64,000 nt of DNA from Cladocopium goreaui (GCA_947184155.2 CAMXCT020006564.1:275501-339500); one strand, 5' to 3'. Counted from the stretch's first letter, positions 36,471 through 48,713 are shown. Notes: generated by a model not told the origin, from the sequence alone. Numbers and translations: made by a program.

Positions 36471-37039
36471 ATAAACCACAAACAACAACAATAAGGTTTA
36501 GTTGGTTTATACGGGTTTATACCTCCCATTTACTATAAATTTATCTAATGAGTCAACAATGAGTTTCAATGGGGATGTGACCGGGATGTGTCATGAATCA
36601 AACAGGGGTGTACACGGTGTACCACACAACACCAGGACATATCGGATATCTGATAGATGCAGCACATAGTTCGAATGATGTGGATCTTTCGCATTCTTCT
36701 AGAAAAAAAGGTCTCCGTTACTAGGATTCCAGTGGTCTTGCTATGGAGATGTGAATCTAGCCTTCCTCCAGGACTGGCCCTCCAAGATTTTGCCAAAAGG
36801 AAGTGTTTTCTAGCAATGGTTCGCTGATGTGGTATCTACAGTGTGCCAGCTCGGCACTTGGGACTCACAAGGTTTTCAGAATGAAGGGGTATTCAAATGC
36901 AACTTAAAGAAACACTCAGAGATCCAAAACTTCATAGACAAGCAATCACTGATTTCCAGAAACACCCAGGTGATGTTATTGAAATATATTGAAATCCCGT
37001 TTCTCTTTGGTTGCCACCAATCAAACCACCTTCTGTGAG

Positions 37040-37115
37040 GCACCCCTTTTTGAATCGGTCGTCCTGGTCTGATTGAAAGTGGAGTTGAAAGTCATGGAGT
37101 TGGACCTTGGCGAGC
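37040..37115 (-). CDS. possible small exon
   Basis: After CTCGCCAAG the minus strand reads VQLHDFQLHFQSDQDDRFKK and then meets a GT (GTGCCT). It fits between other minus-strand exons but its phase could not be tied to neighbours. Confidence 0.3.
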
Positions 37116-37795
37116 CCGGAAGGCCGGAAGATCGATAGCAACCAAATATCCCAAGTATCAACATGGTTTTGTCTAAAAAATGGGGTATTAAAATGGGGTA
37201 TACCCCGTTTCTAAGCAATTTTAATGGGACAATGGAGAGATTCACCCGTGGATGGAATGGGGTTTTGGATATGTTTGGGAGAAACCTACAGTTTTCCCCA
37301 AGGAACTTGACAGAGCATGATGATCCCAACATCAGGTTCCCAACTCATGGGGAACATCCCAGGGAAACATACCCATGTCATCTCGTGGAAGGAAGTTCAC
37401 AATACATCATCCCCATTGGTGTCATCAAACATGGCACCCTGGGACAGCCAATAAATGAAGGTTTTCATAGCCTTGATAGGTGGGAAAATCATCGAAGTAA
37501 ATGTTGGATTTTTCTAGCCAGCCATGTTTGATTGCCTACGGGTAAATGGACATTTTTTAGGGATCATCCGACAATCAGGGGAAACAAACCCTTTACTGCA
37601 AGGTGGTGCCCCATACTTAGCAACATTGGCATTGGTTTACACCTAGGTTAACTAGGGTTTATGGCAAATACAATTACACGTATATATATATATATATGTG
37701 TGTGTGTATGGTATCATGTATATATACATATGTATCATGAACATATATATATATTATATGTAAATAATAAATGTAATATTTATATTTTTATTTTT

Positions 37796-38218
37796 ATATC
37801 TATCTGTCTGTCTAGCTATCAAGCTATCAAGCTGTCAAGCTATCAATCTATCTATCTACCTACCTACCTATCTTTCTAATCAGTCTAGTCTATCTAATCT
37901 ATCTAATCAGTCTGATCTATCTAATCTATCTAATCTATCTAATCTATCCAATCTATCCATCCATCTATCTATCTAATCTAATCTAATCTAATCTAATCTA
38001 AATCAATCTAATCTAATCTTATCTTATCTAATCGAATCGAATCTAATATATCTAATCTAATCTAGTCTAGTCTAATCTAATCTAATCTAATCTAATCATC
38101 TATCTATCTAACTAATCTAATCTAATCTAATCAATCTAATCTAATCTAAATTAATCTATCTATCTATCTATCTACCTATCTATCTATCTATCTATTTATC
38201 TATCTACATATATACATA
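37796..38218. repeat. TCTA / TAATC compound microsatellite
   Basis: More than 400 bp of interspersed TCTATCTA and CTAATCTAAT repeats, running right up to the donor of the exon at 38220. Confidence 0.9.
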
Positions 38219-38219
38219 C

Positions 38220-38360
38220 CTAGATGGCCCTGGGTAAACCACACGGCAATTTCTAACTGGGAAGGCACCACCGACCCTTCGCCAAGCGACTTCAAGTAGC
38301 CCTTGTCACGAAAGCCGCCTGGCCCATCAGCGCGCCGGGCGCTAACGTGGTCGGTCAGAG
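38220..38360 (-). CDS. internal exon of unknown gene
   Basis: The acceptor is CCATTAG. The peptide contains LTDHVSARRADGPGGFRDKG, then YLKSLGEGSVVPSQLEIAVW. It ends at a strong donor (CTAG|GTATGT). Codon use is GC-rich and the exon is bounded by good splice sites, so coding status is likely. It lies upstream of M6 on the same strand, but its end phase does not match the first M6 exon directly, so either an exon is missing or it is a separate gene. A long TCTA microsatellite starts just inside the intron. Confidence 0.6.
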
Positions 38361-38395
38361 CTAATGGGAGTCCCATAAATCTGGATAGAATATAT

Positions 38396-38494
38396 CTGGT
38401 TGGTGGTATACCTACCCCTCTGAAAAAGATTAGTCAGTTGGGATTATTGTTCCCAATATATGGAAAAAGAAAAAATGTTCCAAACCACCAACCA
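38396..38494. mobile_element. family D element
   Basis: CTGGTTGGTGGTATACCTAC and onward, ending CCAAACCACCAACCA. It lies just upstream of the exon at 38220-38360. Confidence 0.7.
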
Positions 38495-38651
38495 TATATA
38501 TATATATATATATACTGTATAGATTGGAATCATTCACCAAGCTGAACAAGTTCGGCCATGTCGGGAGGATTCTCCTCATAAACCATCATTTCAGTGACGT
38601 CGCGACTTGAGGTCTTTTTGATTTCTTGATATTTTTCAGGAGAAATGTATA

Positions 38652-38722
38652 TGGGAAAACACCATGGGAACCCATGGGGAAAACACCATGGGAACCCATG
38701 GGGAAAACACAATGGGAACCAA
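38652..38722. repeat. 23-24 bp tandem repeat, three units
   Basis: GGGAAAACACCATGGGAACC repeats with the last unit changed to CAATGGGAACCAATG. Confidence 0.8.
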
Positions 38723-38926
38723 TGTACATCAATGGTGGATTTTCCAGCAAACCATGTCAAATTACCAGCTGGTTGCAGCCATGCTTTCAGTCCATTTTGG
38801 AACCATCTGTGCCATTGTCTAAACACTTCATAATATGCGGTATAGTCATCCAATAACCAGTAGGGAATCCAATCCTATTGGCCATCCAATATACAAGTGG
38901 ACATCCCAAGTGTAGACTATGGTTCA

Positions 38927-38995
38927 GGGTATGGGTCATTTTCAGCATTCGGCATTACAAACATCTAATTCTTGGGGTACCCAATTTTGACCCAC
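38927..38995. mobile_element. family H-related element
   Basis: AGGGTATGGGTCATTTTCAG at the left and GGTACCCAATTTTGACCCA at the right resemble the ends and right interior of the copy at 52853-52955. Confidence 0.45.
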
Positions 38996-39397
38996 CGTTA
39001 CTTCTTACAGAATTTCAAGGGTCAAGCATGGTCAGGCTAAATACAGACTTGAACCACCCTGTGAGCAGAGGTTTGTTTTCCTCTCCATCTTGTGAAATGT
39101 TGGCCCTACAATGACTGGGGCCTCATTCCTAGCGATTCAACTTTCCTGGTTTCTCTTTTACAGATCGCAGCATGGATTCGCAGTTTTGAAACATCCAAGG
39201 TTGATATCTAAGAAACAACATTCCACATCTATGTACAGGTGATTCCATATAATCCATGTACATCCCAGCATATGTAAAAACCAACAAGTACATCCAGTCA
39301 TTTCAAGGTTCAACGACTTGTCCGTACGGAAAATCATGCCTATAGTAGGTGGTGCCCCATAGCTATGTCGGTTTATAACTGCAATAACGTTGGGGTG

Positions 39398-39724
39398 TAT
39401 GATAAATATATAACAAACATATCTATAGTTGCTATAGCTACTATGGTTTATGGCAAATATATGGTAAACATATCTATAGTTACTATAGTTATCTATGGTT
39501 TGTGGTAAATATACAATAAACATATCGATAGTTGTTATAGTTACTATGGTTTATGGCAAATATATGGTAAACATAGCTATAGTTACTATACGTTACTATA
39601 CTATGGTTTGTGGCAAATATATGGTAAACATATCTATAGTTACTATAGATATCTATGGTTTATGGTAAATATAAAATAAACATATCTATTGTTGCTATAG
39701 TTACTATGGTTTTAGGGTAAATAT
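39398..39724. repeat. about 51-57 bp tandem repeat, six units
   Basis: Units run AAATATATGGTAAACATATC then TATAGTTACTATAG and TATGGTTTATGG, with lengths varying between units. A stray copy lies near 40665-40735. Confidence 0.8.
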
Positions 39725-39774
39725 CATCGTTACCATCATCACCATCAACATCATCATCATCATCATCATGTAAT

Positions 39775-40060
39775 GATGAGGAACCATCAGGATACCCCCC
39801 AAAACCACCCCAGCCTAAATGGTAATGATATGTATCTTTCAAAGGTTACGGGGAAGAATCTGGCATGTCTTGATGAGGAACCATCAGGATACCCCCCCAA
39901 GACCCCACCCACCCTAAATGGTAACGATATGTACTGTATCTTTCAAAGGTCATGGGGGAGAATCGGGCATGTAATGATGAGGAACCCCAAAAAATCACTC
40001 CCCCACCCTAGATGGGAATGATATGTATCTTTCAAAGGTCATGGGGAAGATGGTAAGCTT
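39775..40060. repeat. 97-105 bp tandem repeat, three units
   Basis: GATGAGGAACCATCAGGATA starts at 39775 and 39872, and a changed version at 39977. Each continues through ATGATATGTATCTTTCAAAG (or a one-base variant). A short ATC microsatellite precedes the array. Confidence 0.85.
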
Positions 40061-40069
40061 ATAACCATA

Positions 40070-40750
40070 CAGTTAATTTGGTCTTGTAGCTCATAGTTTT
40101 TCCATTGTGTGTTTTTCCGGTCCACTGTCCTCACACACTGCACCTCTCTGCACAAAGCCACAGCACAGCTAGTGAGTCAGTTTCGCTCGGCTGGCATGAG
40201 CCAGTCCAAGAGGAGTTGCCCCGCCCTCATACCCTGTTGAACCGCTATATTATTGTACTGCGGGACCACCAAGCATGATGATCAATATTTCAACTTAGAT
40301 GGTCATGTGATGCACAACAACATGTTTCGAATGTTTTAGTAAGATATTTTTCAACGGAGATGATCATGTGATGCGGACCAACATATTTCGATTGTTGTCG
40401 GAAGATATGTTGAAAAAGATGATTCATTAGGTGGTTGTGAAAGCAGAACACATATCCTTCATGTTATGACAGAGAGAGAGAAAGAGAGAGAGAGAGATAT
40501 CATATCTACTCGGGTTACTGTTTCCATGCTTTCATGTTGGAATTGTTATGGTATGCTGTAGATGGAAAGATGATCATGTTATGCTGAGCAACATGTCATG
40601 ATATGGACACTAAGATACATGAACGTCTTGTAAATTCTTGGGCAAACAATGGTGTCAGCACGTATAGTTACTATGGTTTATGGTAAACATATAGTAAATA
40701 TACCTATAGTTACTATATTTATCCATGGTTTATAAACCATCAAACTGTAG
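40070..40750. other. no gene seen
   Basis: Contains a GA microsatellite (40470-40497) and three related segments with GATGATCATGTGATGC-like motifs near 40300, 40365 and 40570. Confidence 0.4.
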
Positions 40751-40756
40751 TTCCTC

Positions 40757-40888
40757 CCCATCTCCGAGGCGCTACTCCGCGCAAAGGCTTCGAGGCCGCC
40801 CGTCTCCATCACCGCCGCGTGGAACTCCGGCGAGACCTTGCGCAGGATGGTGCTCTGGCCCAGGTCCGCGCGGTAGACCTCCGCATAC
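40757..40888 (-). CDS. internal exon of unknown gene
   Basis: After an acceptor in CCTTCGAG the peptide reads YAEVYRADLGQSTILRKVSP and then EFHAAVMETGGLEAFARSSA. The exon probably ends at a GA donor (ATGGG|GAGGAA). Strongly GC-rich third positions make this one of the most convincing isolated exons. The upstream side carries short GGCCTTGGCCTC repeats. The family is not recognised. Confidence 0.6.
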
Positions 40889-41442
40889 CTCGAAGGCCGA
40901 GGCCAAGGCCGGAGCCGAACTTTGGAAGGCCAGAGCCACGCTTGGAACATCAAAGTAGAGCTGGATCTGCGTTATAGTGCTATGTTTCATTGAAACTTGG
41001 TTGAGGATGATTCAGGATGATGGTTCTTGGCTTGATGGGTGTACCAAATATTTGGGTTTCGGGGATATTGTTACATATTGTGATTGAGTTTACCAGATAA
41101 TTGGGATTATTGCTCCTGGATGTGGCGTGAAGCTGGGTTTCCCAGCTTGAAACATGTTGCAACCACCCGGAGCATCTCGGGATGGCTTTAAAAGGTTGTG
41201 ATTTTCACCAATTCTCACCAGCTGGTTGGGCAACACCCCATCACAAATATGCTAATGCGGATCACCCATCCCAAGAATCAATATTCATTGGTTTAAGGGA
41301 AAATCAACCATGGCTTTTAGCCCAAATTATAAGGGTTGCTGCCAATGTTCCCTTCACCGATTCTGGGAAATAGGGTCTCCGACGAGGTGAGAGGAAGGGG
41401 ACAGGCCAACATGCATAATAAGGTGTTCTTCAGTGGATAAGC

Positions 41443-41825
41443 CCATGTATGTATGTCTGTCTGTATGTATGTATGTACGTACGTATGTACGTATGTACGT
41501 ACGTACGTATGTATGTATGTAATGTATGTAATGTATGTAATGTATGTAATGTATGTAATGTATGTAATGTATGTAATGTATGCAATGTATGTAATGTATG
41601 TAATGTATGTAATGTATGTAATGTATGTAATGTATATAATGTATGTAATGTATGTAATGTATGTAATGTATGTAATGTAATGTGTGTAATGTAATGTATG
41701 TAATGTAATGTAATGTATGTAATGTATGTAGTGTATGCAATGTATGTAATGTATGTATGTCATGTAATGTAATGCAATGCAATGAAATGCAATGGTATGT
41801 ATGTATGTATGTATGTATGTATAAT
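41443..41825. repeat. ATGT / GTATGTAAT microsatellite
   Basis: Three zones: 4-base ATGT/ACGT units, about twenty 9-base GTATGTAAT units, then degenerate AATGC units and ATGT again. Confidence 0.9.
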
Positions 41826-42012
41826 GTCAGAAACCCAATACTAAACCTACGCTTTTTTTTGATAGTTTATACCACCCCATTTATGATTGAGGAGGCTTTG
41901 CCGTCGGGTTTTCCACATTTTCCACATTGTATCACTCGAGAATGCTAGATATATATATCCACCGTGAGCTAGGCAACTTACTGAGTGTATTTAAACCCCC
42001 ATTTTGCTCCGT

Positions 42013-42118
42013 TAGCCTCCGGTAATAAAACATGGCAATGGAAAGTCAACAGAGGACTTCTCCATTAAAACCTCCATTTAGGGGACTTCCCATTGCCAGG
42101 TTTGATTGCCGGAGGGTA
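42013..42118. mobile_element. family B element
   Basis: TAGCCTCCGGTAATAAAACA is mirrored by CAGGTTTGATTGCCGGAGGGTA. The interior also pairs (AGAGGACTTCTCC with AGGGGACTTCCC). Confidence 0.75.
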
Positions 42119-42180
42119 AATCACATGGTTTTTTTCAGTGTTGCTGAGTAAACTTAACCCCCACAGTTTTCTGGTGAAAG

Positions 42181-42294
42181 TCCATGCCTATGGGAATCAT
42201 GGCGTTGGGGAAACTCAATTCGTCGCTCCGAACCGCTGCCGAATTCAAGCGCACAGGGAATGTCCGTTCACTGGTCAGATTTTTTGGCCTTTGA
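42181..42294 (+). CDS. possible terminal or single exon
   Basis: After GTGAAAG the plus strand reads SMPMGIMALGKLNSSLRTAA, then EFKRTGNVRSLVRFFGL and TGA at 42292-42294. Two other plus-strand frames are also open here, so frame choice rests on codon quality only. Confidence 0.3.
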   Translation, partial: SMPMGIMALGKLNSSLRTAAEFKRTGNVRSLVRFFGL

Positions 42295-42299
42295 CTATG

Positions 42300-43180
42300 T
42301 TATGGTTTATTGAATTTATTAAAGGTGTTTATAGTTTATATATGTCGCTCATATGTAGTTCAAAGATATTTAGAGTACACATATATAATTCTATTGATCT
42401 CAGATGACATGGGACACATCTCAACCCCATCCCAAGGACCCAAATATGTGCACATCACCCCCAAAAAAAGTTAACGCTTGCGGCGGGGTGTTAAAAGAGT
42501 GAAGATGGGATGAATTATATTTGGCTCGTAATAAACCATTCCATCCCCATTGATATTCCATTTATCTCGTCCTGAACCATGTTTTTTGACGAGTGGCTGG
42601 AATCCGTCGGATGCTTGTGTGTTTATACCATTTTCTGGACCCATCTAACTCCAGAATACTATGTGTATATATACATATATATTACATAAGTATCTCTATG
42701 CTTAGATGGCTTTATAAAACTTTATTAAATACTTCTATAGTCGTGAACCTATATCAAACTAATTTACCATAAGATCCATACAAAATAAAATATGTCTTAT
42801 ACACCCATCTAACTATAGAATACTATAAATATAGAATAATATAGATATATTTACCAAACATCATAATAAATCGTTATGAATCTATAGACTACATAATATG
42901 TCTCTATAAGTCTCTATACTTATGAGTCTCTCTCCCTCATATATACATTACATAATTCCCAAGATCATTGCCATTATATCTATCATATTCCCATAGATAT
43001 TTACCATAAATCATCACAATTAAATCTAAATACTGATCTATTTATGGGCATCTCTCTCTCTCTCTCTCTGTATATATATATATATACACATACATCTAGA
43101 TAGATCATCATGTATACCATATGTATGTATATATATATATACATCCCAAGATCTATGGGAATCTATGCATCTCCGAGCTG
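42300..43180. other. AT-rich stretch without a gene
   Basis: TA, TC and CATA microsatellites and drifted CTATAAGTCTCTATA repeats. Confidence 0.5.
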
Positions 43181-43185
43181 CTCAG

Positions 43186-43268
43186 GCTCGGCATTTTGCA
43201 TCCCACCCGCAGCAGCATCTGTCGCCAACTTGGCGCGCAGACGTGGCACCCTTGGCGCCGAGTGTCAG
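43186..43268 (+). CDS. possible internal exon
   Basis: It has a good acceptor (GAGCTGCTCAG) and a good donor (GTGTCAG|GTGATG). Two frames are open: one begins LGILHPTRSSICRQLGAQTW, the other contains IPPAAASVANLARRRGTLGA. It cannot be assigned to a family or tied to a neighbour. Confidence 0.4.
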
Positions 43269-43284
43269 GTGATGACATGGACAA

Positions 43285-43400
43285 AGTGATGGGTTTTACC
43301 GTGGAAAACGATTGTTTTACCGTGGAAAACGATGGTCTTACCGTGGAAAACGATGATTTTACCGTGGAAAACGAGGAAAATGATGGTTTTACCGAGCCTG
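43285..43400. repeat. 21-22 bp tandem repeat
   Basis: Four units of TTTTACCGTGGAAAACGATG plus a degenerate end. A related CTTACTGTGGAAAATGG lies near 44662, on the other side of the decayed coding stretch. Confidence 0.75.
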
Positions 43401-43599
43401 GGCCCAAACACCCTTTCAGTGGGGCAGGCTGACCCGGCTGAACGTTTGGGGTTTCGTTGTGCAATGGTCTCTATGCCCTATGCTCCTGATCTTTCTCCTG
43501 TTTCCAATGTGTTTCCGATCTGACACAAGTGTTTGTAGCTGGTGCAACGGCCAGGGTATGCTGACTGTATTTCACAAACTTACGGCTTGTCTCAGTGAC

Positions 43600-44513
43600 T
43601 CATACAATGGGCACTGCCTGCCTGGTTTCTGGACATTGTTGCTTCTCATCGGAAAGGCTGTCAGGCTCGTTGGGCCTTGGATACCTGGTGCTTGGTTCAT
43701 GTTGGCCAGGTTGACCGTGCTGCCCGTGTGGCGTATCTCAATAGATCAGATCAGTTTTGGGCGTTGCGCAGATAGATTGTTGAGCAGTCGGATGCTTTGC
43801 GCTTGTCATTGCTTATGCAAACAGTTCTTTTGAGAATCAGCACAGCTTTGACCTTCGCCCTATACTGGTATGTTGCGCTTGCTGTTTTGGTGGCTGAGCC
43901 TTGGTTGAGCCGGATGGTGTGTTTGCGCGCATCATGGCCAGATTCATTTCTGCTTACCTTGTGCTGGTGTGGCATTCCTAGCACGCACGAGCAGAGGCAG
44001 AGTGAACAGTTGCGCGCTGCATTCACGCCTGGATTTGAGAGCATCATCGTTGGACAAGCCTTACCCTTGGCCGCTCCACAAGAGAGTTCTTTGCTTCGGG
44101 ATGCTATGCAATCAAGTGCTCAGGCCTTGCGACTTGGCTTGGAACAGTGGAACAGGTTAGACACGTGCTACCTTGGGATGTCGGAGAACATCATGTCGGG
44201 CTTCTCGCAAGCAGTGCTCGGCTCTCCTTCCATCAGTGATTTGTGGATGACATGGAGATCGGTGATTGAGGTCCCGTTTGGCTTCGTTCCTGGCTTGCCT
44301 TAGCTTCTTGGCCTGGCACTGGTGTGTGTTCTGCTGCCCAGGCGTCGTTCTTCGCATTGGCCTTGCCATTCCATTCGTTTGAGCATCCCTTCTCTAGGCG
44401 GTGGCCCCTTGATCACTTGCGCTGTGCCCTCTGGCAATGGCTTCTTCTTTGCCACATGCCGCTTTGACTTGTCAATGGAGATAATTCGCTTGGAACCGCC
44501 AAGCGGTTGAGAT
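43600..44513 (+). pseudogene. decayed protein-coding stretch
   Basis: One plus-strand frame reads WALDTWCLVHVGQVDRAARV and then QFWALRR, where it meets TAG (43773-43775). It continues for about 175 codons (including LLRDAMQSSAQALRLGLEQW) to a second TAG at 44301-44303, then stays open to 44510. Parallel frames carry other plausible pieces, which suggests frameshifts. The region is more GC-rich than its surroundings and has no obvious splice-bounded exons, so a retrogene or transposon remnant is more likely than a live gene. I do not recognise the family. Confidence 0.45.
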
Positions 44514-44749
44514 GCAGATTGGTGCTGATTCCCTTTCAGCCAATATTGACACTGCAGCTGTCACCCGTGCAGCTTGTGAAGGTCAGATAAGTGCCCTGGT
44601 TCTCAGGCCGTTTCCGCTAGAGCTGACTCGGCGTGTCATCCAGGAAACAGGAAACATGCTGGTCTTACTGTGGAAAATGGTCCTTTCACCAGCTAAAATG
44701 GCGACTTCTCTGGTAAAAATGTTGCTTTCAATATGAGACATGGAGACAT

Positions 44750-47170
44750 CATCATCAAACAATTATGTTTTCATCAAGAAATGTTGGAGTCGGAGTTTCA
44801 GAGTTTGACAGCAAACTTGTGGATTTCACTAGAAAAGCTAGGTGTAACATGGCTGGATGAGAAATGGGTGTGGGTCAATATTTAACTTGTTTGTTTGTTG
44901 GAGCTAGTAAGTTTCAAATTCTTGGAACCAGGAACAGAGCTTCTTTTCAATATGATCTCCCATACAATACACGTGAGAAAACGGAATGTCGAAGCAATGA
45001 ATATGGGTACCCCAATGGGTAGCATATGGGTCAACAAAGAATGGAAGATCCTGGAAAAAACAACAAAAAACAAACACTAAATGGCTTGGTCATGGTTCGA
45101 ATTAGAAAAACTTTTTGGGTATCCAAGGGTGACCGGTCTGACCAGTCACCCTCAAGTTTCCATCGACGCAGTTTGATGAACCCAGCGGACACTTGTTGTG
45201 GCGTCATGACTATGACTATGTTTGCAACAAGTAGTGTGAATATGTGTTAATATTGTATACATGTTCGTAGTTCAAATATCCAATTTATCTATGATTATTC
45301 ATGTACAATTAGCTTTTGATTGACTTATATATGACTAGTGTATATTTGAACAAAGTATATGAATCAACATTTAGCACAATCCATTGGATCAATCGTCGGG
45401 TTTGTAGGCGGAACCAAAACACCACCATCACTGATGGGTAAAAGTGTTGCAGGTTCCAACAATGCAAAGAACCACAATAGCAAAGGAATCTAAATATCCC
45501 AAAAGGATCCCTCAAAAACTCGTCAATTTCCTCCCTCTTGGCAAGGCAAGATGCAAACTCTCAACTTTAATTTAAAGATTGCTGGTTCACATGTAGATGT
45601 GCCCCTGTACAACATGCAAAGCACAATTACAGCAAATATGTATTGCTCCACCCCCTCTTCTCCTACAAAAGTCAACGTGCAATCTAGCATGTATCTGGCA
45701 AATGTAGTTCTTTTCTACATAGTTGACTAGGTAATTGGAAGGGAGGTTTGATCAATTATGCATGTGCCAACTATACTTGGTGGTTCACCCCTAGCAAGTA
45801 GGCTATAAACCCAGTTGGAACTGGAGGAACCCTACTTGCCCCACTTATACCACTTTATACCTGGGGTGAACCACCAAGCAGTATATAGATATTGGAACTT
45901 TACCGCTGGTTAAACCTCTCAGGAAAGCAATAACCCTGCAACCAGGAACGAATAGTCTCCGGACCATTTCAACATTGCGCCAGCCGATCACAGACGCGGA
46001 CTGCTGACCAATTGAGAGTTCCAGAACATTGAGACTTCACACATGCTTTAAAGGGGTAGTGTTGTTCTGAGGGAAAAGAAGTGTTGTCAATGTTTGGAGA
46101 TAGTTTAAAAACACATGCTGCATTGTTTGTGGGCTGATATAGGTCCTTGGGCCAGAAAGCGGCGGCCAACACCCAGGGGCCCAGGGGTCTTACAGGCGTT
46201 TCAGCTTCAGAACATCCATGTAGCATACATCAGTTCCCAAACACGTAGTTGGAGGAAAGAAGACGCAATGGGTGTGTCTGACCGGTATACCCCAAGATAG
46301 CCACTTATAGCTAGGGAAAATCAGTTGCCCATCAAGTGACCGTTTTTGTTCGCCTAACCTTTCAGACACACAGGAACTCGCCTAGATCGAGTTCCGACAG
46401 CCTAAAACAAGCAGGTTTCGTCGCCTTGAAATGTCTCAAAAGTCTACGTGCTGAGTTCTAGACCAAACATCGACCTTGGTCGGAAGTGTTGATTTGGGTA
46501 TGGGTCAATACCTATAGATACATTTTTAGTGGGATGAAAATCCATTTGCCAGCTATTTCGATGTTCACTAGGTACCAGGGTTTTGACCCATATCCATTTC
46601 TGAACATGGGAATCTTCCAATAGACATGCTTGCGACAAAGCCATGTTACTGCCTGAGAATCGGTGGACCTTTTTAGATATAACTTGGGCGACGTGACGAT
46701 GTGGGGATGTAATATCATGAGAGGTACCACATATTTGAAATGTGTGACATGTGATTCCATTCTCTTCAATCAATTATGCAATATCAAAAAGACATAAAAA
46801 GACCTGGTTTAGCAGGGGGTCTATGGGGATATCAATGGATATCATGGTTTACAACTAATACCAACTATCAACTATATATGAATTAATCCAATCCCCTGTT
46901 CATACAACCTAGAATCACCATGTAGTTGAGTACAGAAACGGTTGGATAATTCACAAAAACAACAACATATGGCTGGGACTATTCACCATGGGAATGTGAA
47001 AACCATGTGAAAAAACATGACCGGGGGGATGGGATGTTCATGGATTTTCCATAAAAACTTATAGAAACCATTAAATATCATATGATAATCCCATAACCTA
47101 ATGGCTGGTAGACCAGATATACCATAGATATAGCCATTAGGTTACTATAGGTTTATAGTCTATGGTAGGT
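44750..47170. other. AT-rich stretch with weak coding-like fragments
   Basis: Fragments such as QSIGSIVGFVGGTKTPPSLM (plus strand, about 45375-45495) and a 59-codon plus-strand frame at 45551-45730 (starting MQTLNFNLKIAG) look protein-like but have no splice context. An island at 46140-46215 is open on both strands. A family H element lies at 46494. None is firm enough to call. Confidence 0.3.
46494..46599. mobile_element. family H element
   Basis: TTGGGTATGGGTCAATACCT at the left and GGTTTTGACCCATATCC at the right. Nearly identical interior to 55436-55542 (TACATTTTTAGTGGGATGAA). Confidence 0.75.
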
Positions 47171-47180
47171 GTACCTATAG

Positions 47181-47293
47181 CTGGTCGGTGGTTGACCTAC
47201 CCCTCTGAAAAATATGACGAATCGTCAGTTGGGATGATGAACGTCCCAACTGAATGGAACAATCAAATTCATGTTCCAGTCACCACCAACCAG
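47181..47293. mobile_element. family D element
   Basis: CTGGTCGGTGGTTGACCTAC and onward, ending AGTCACCACCAACCAG, with an internal palindrome CAGTTGGGATG / CGTCCCAACTG. Confidence 0.8.
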
Positions 47294-47349
47294 ATATGAT
47301 AATCCCATATCCCCTATATTCCCTTTGATATCCCGTACTACAGCAATTT

Positions 47350-47420
47350 TCATGTCAATGGGATGATGGCGAAGCGGTGAAACTGGTCTCCGCACATCTC
47401 GGGATCGGGTGAAACTGGGC
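47350..47420 (-). CDS. terminal exon of unknown gene
   Basis: After GGTGCCAG the minus strand reads PVSPDPEMCGDQFHRFAIIP and then LT with TGA at 47352-47350. The frame is also open upstream of this acceptor (RLEFLMVPG). Short, but codon use is GC-rich. Confidence 0.45.
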
Positions 47421-48335
47421 CTGGCACCATCAAGAATTCGAGACGGAATTTACACATTGATCAATGGGAGATCTCCAGGATCCTAAATTGGAGGTACTGT
47501 ATCATATAAGGCCATATTTTGTGGGGATATTCCCTGAAATTAAGGCCTGAAAAATAGGCCTTATATATGGTAGGTACCTCCAATTTAGGATCCTGGAATG
47601 GCCATTGAATTGAATTTCATTTAAGAACTGTGGAATCTATATAAGTCAAAGTGTATACGTGTTATGTTCATGCTTGTTTTCCAGTTTTAGGTATGAGAAA
47701 ACAACACAGATTCAGACAAAAATGGTTTGTAAATCCAATGGTCCAGCTAAGGATGGTTCAATACCAAAAGTCAGTAATCAAAATTGCGATTCAACGAAAT
47801 TATTGTGGGCATCCCAATCATTAATCATCAGTAATCTAGCATTTTGGGGATGGTTTATAGCATCCATAAAAATATATAAAAATCATGATTTTGGAGGATG
47901 GTTTATGGCATTGGATTTACCAAATTATGGTTTATGAAAATCTAAGGTTTTGAGGGTTGAACATGGAGACAGAACATTGCTCAACGGCGCCCCGCCTCCT
48001 TTCGTCGCCAGATTTCTTCCTGCGAACCAAGGGATCCAAGGGATTCTACCAGAGGCTAACAAAATACATGAAATTAAACAGCGCTATGTATGTACTTCTA
48101 TGTGCATCCAACGAATCGCAAGGTTTATCATCCATAATACCCCTATCCTACATAGAAGTGGGGATATTCCCTACAAAAGTAGGGGATTTTGACCCATGTA
48201 TAAGCCATTTACTAAGTGGGTCCCGCACCCCCAGGTAGATCTACCGGACTGAGGATCGCACGAAATTGGCTGCCATTCCTTGCTGTCAGCGGCTATGGCA
48301 TGTTATGGCTCAACATTGGGGGTTACACGGCATAT

Positions 48336-48444
48336 GGAGGTTTCCTGAAATAGGGGTACCCCTAAATTCCCTAAATCATCCATTTTTAAAGGATTTTCTT
48401 TTATAAACCATCCATTTGGGGTACCCCCATTTATGGAAACCCCC
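48336..48444. mobile_element. family E element
   Basis: GGAGGTTTCCTGAAATAGGG and onward, ending CCCCATTTATGGAAACCCCC. Confidence 0.7.
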
Positions 48445-48507
48445 GATATCACCAATTGTATCATTGTGGATCCGTCCTTTTTTGTAAGCCAAAGCGAAAA
48501 ATGAACT

Positions 48508-48713
48508 CTAGCAGCTAGCATGGGTCATGTCTTTTCCTCTGTACTCTAATGCAAAAATCTGACACATCACTTCAAGTGCTGTCGTGGATTCCATATCGCC
48601 CGGAGAGTCCACGGAGCGGAAAACCACAGAAATGCTGGGCTTTCGCAACCAGTCTGTGCAGCTAAAGGACTGGGGGAGTTCTTGCAGATGACCTTCATGA
48701 GCAAGGGGTTGGG
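48508..48713 (-). CDS. terminal exon of unknown gene, about 68 residues
   Basis: After TGAATATCAG the minus strand reads QPLAHEGHLQELPQSFSCTD, WLRKPSISVVFRSVDSPGDM and then ESTTALEVMCQIFALEYRGK, ending DMTHASC with TAG at 48510-48508. The peptide has a balanced composition and no low complexity. A GT inside (GAA|GTGATG) could be an alternative donor. A competing frame is open but less protein-like. The family is not recognised. Confidence 0.5.

Larger units (their letters stand above)
40900..42175. other. no gene seen apart from repeats
   Basis: Holds the GTATGTAAT microsatellite and a family B element. Long Tyr/Ile/Thr- or Cys/Asn/Val-rich open frames are microsatellite translations. Confidence 0.5.

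Noticed and set aside
41317..41782. Tyr/Ile/Thr- and His/Tyr/Ile-repeat open frames of about 140 codons
   Set aside because: Translations of a GTATGTAAT microsatellite, open in several frames at once.
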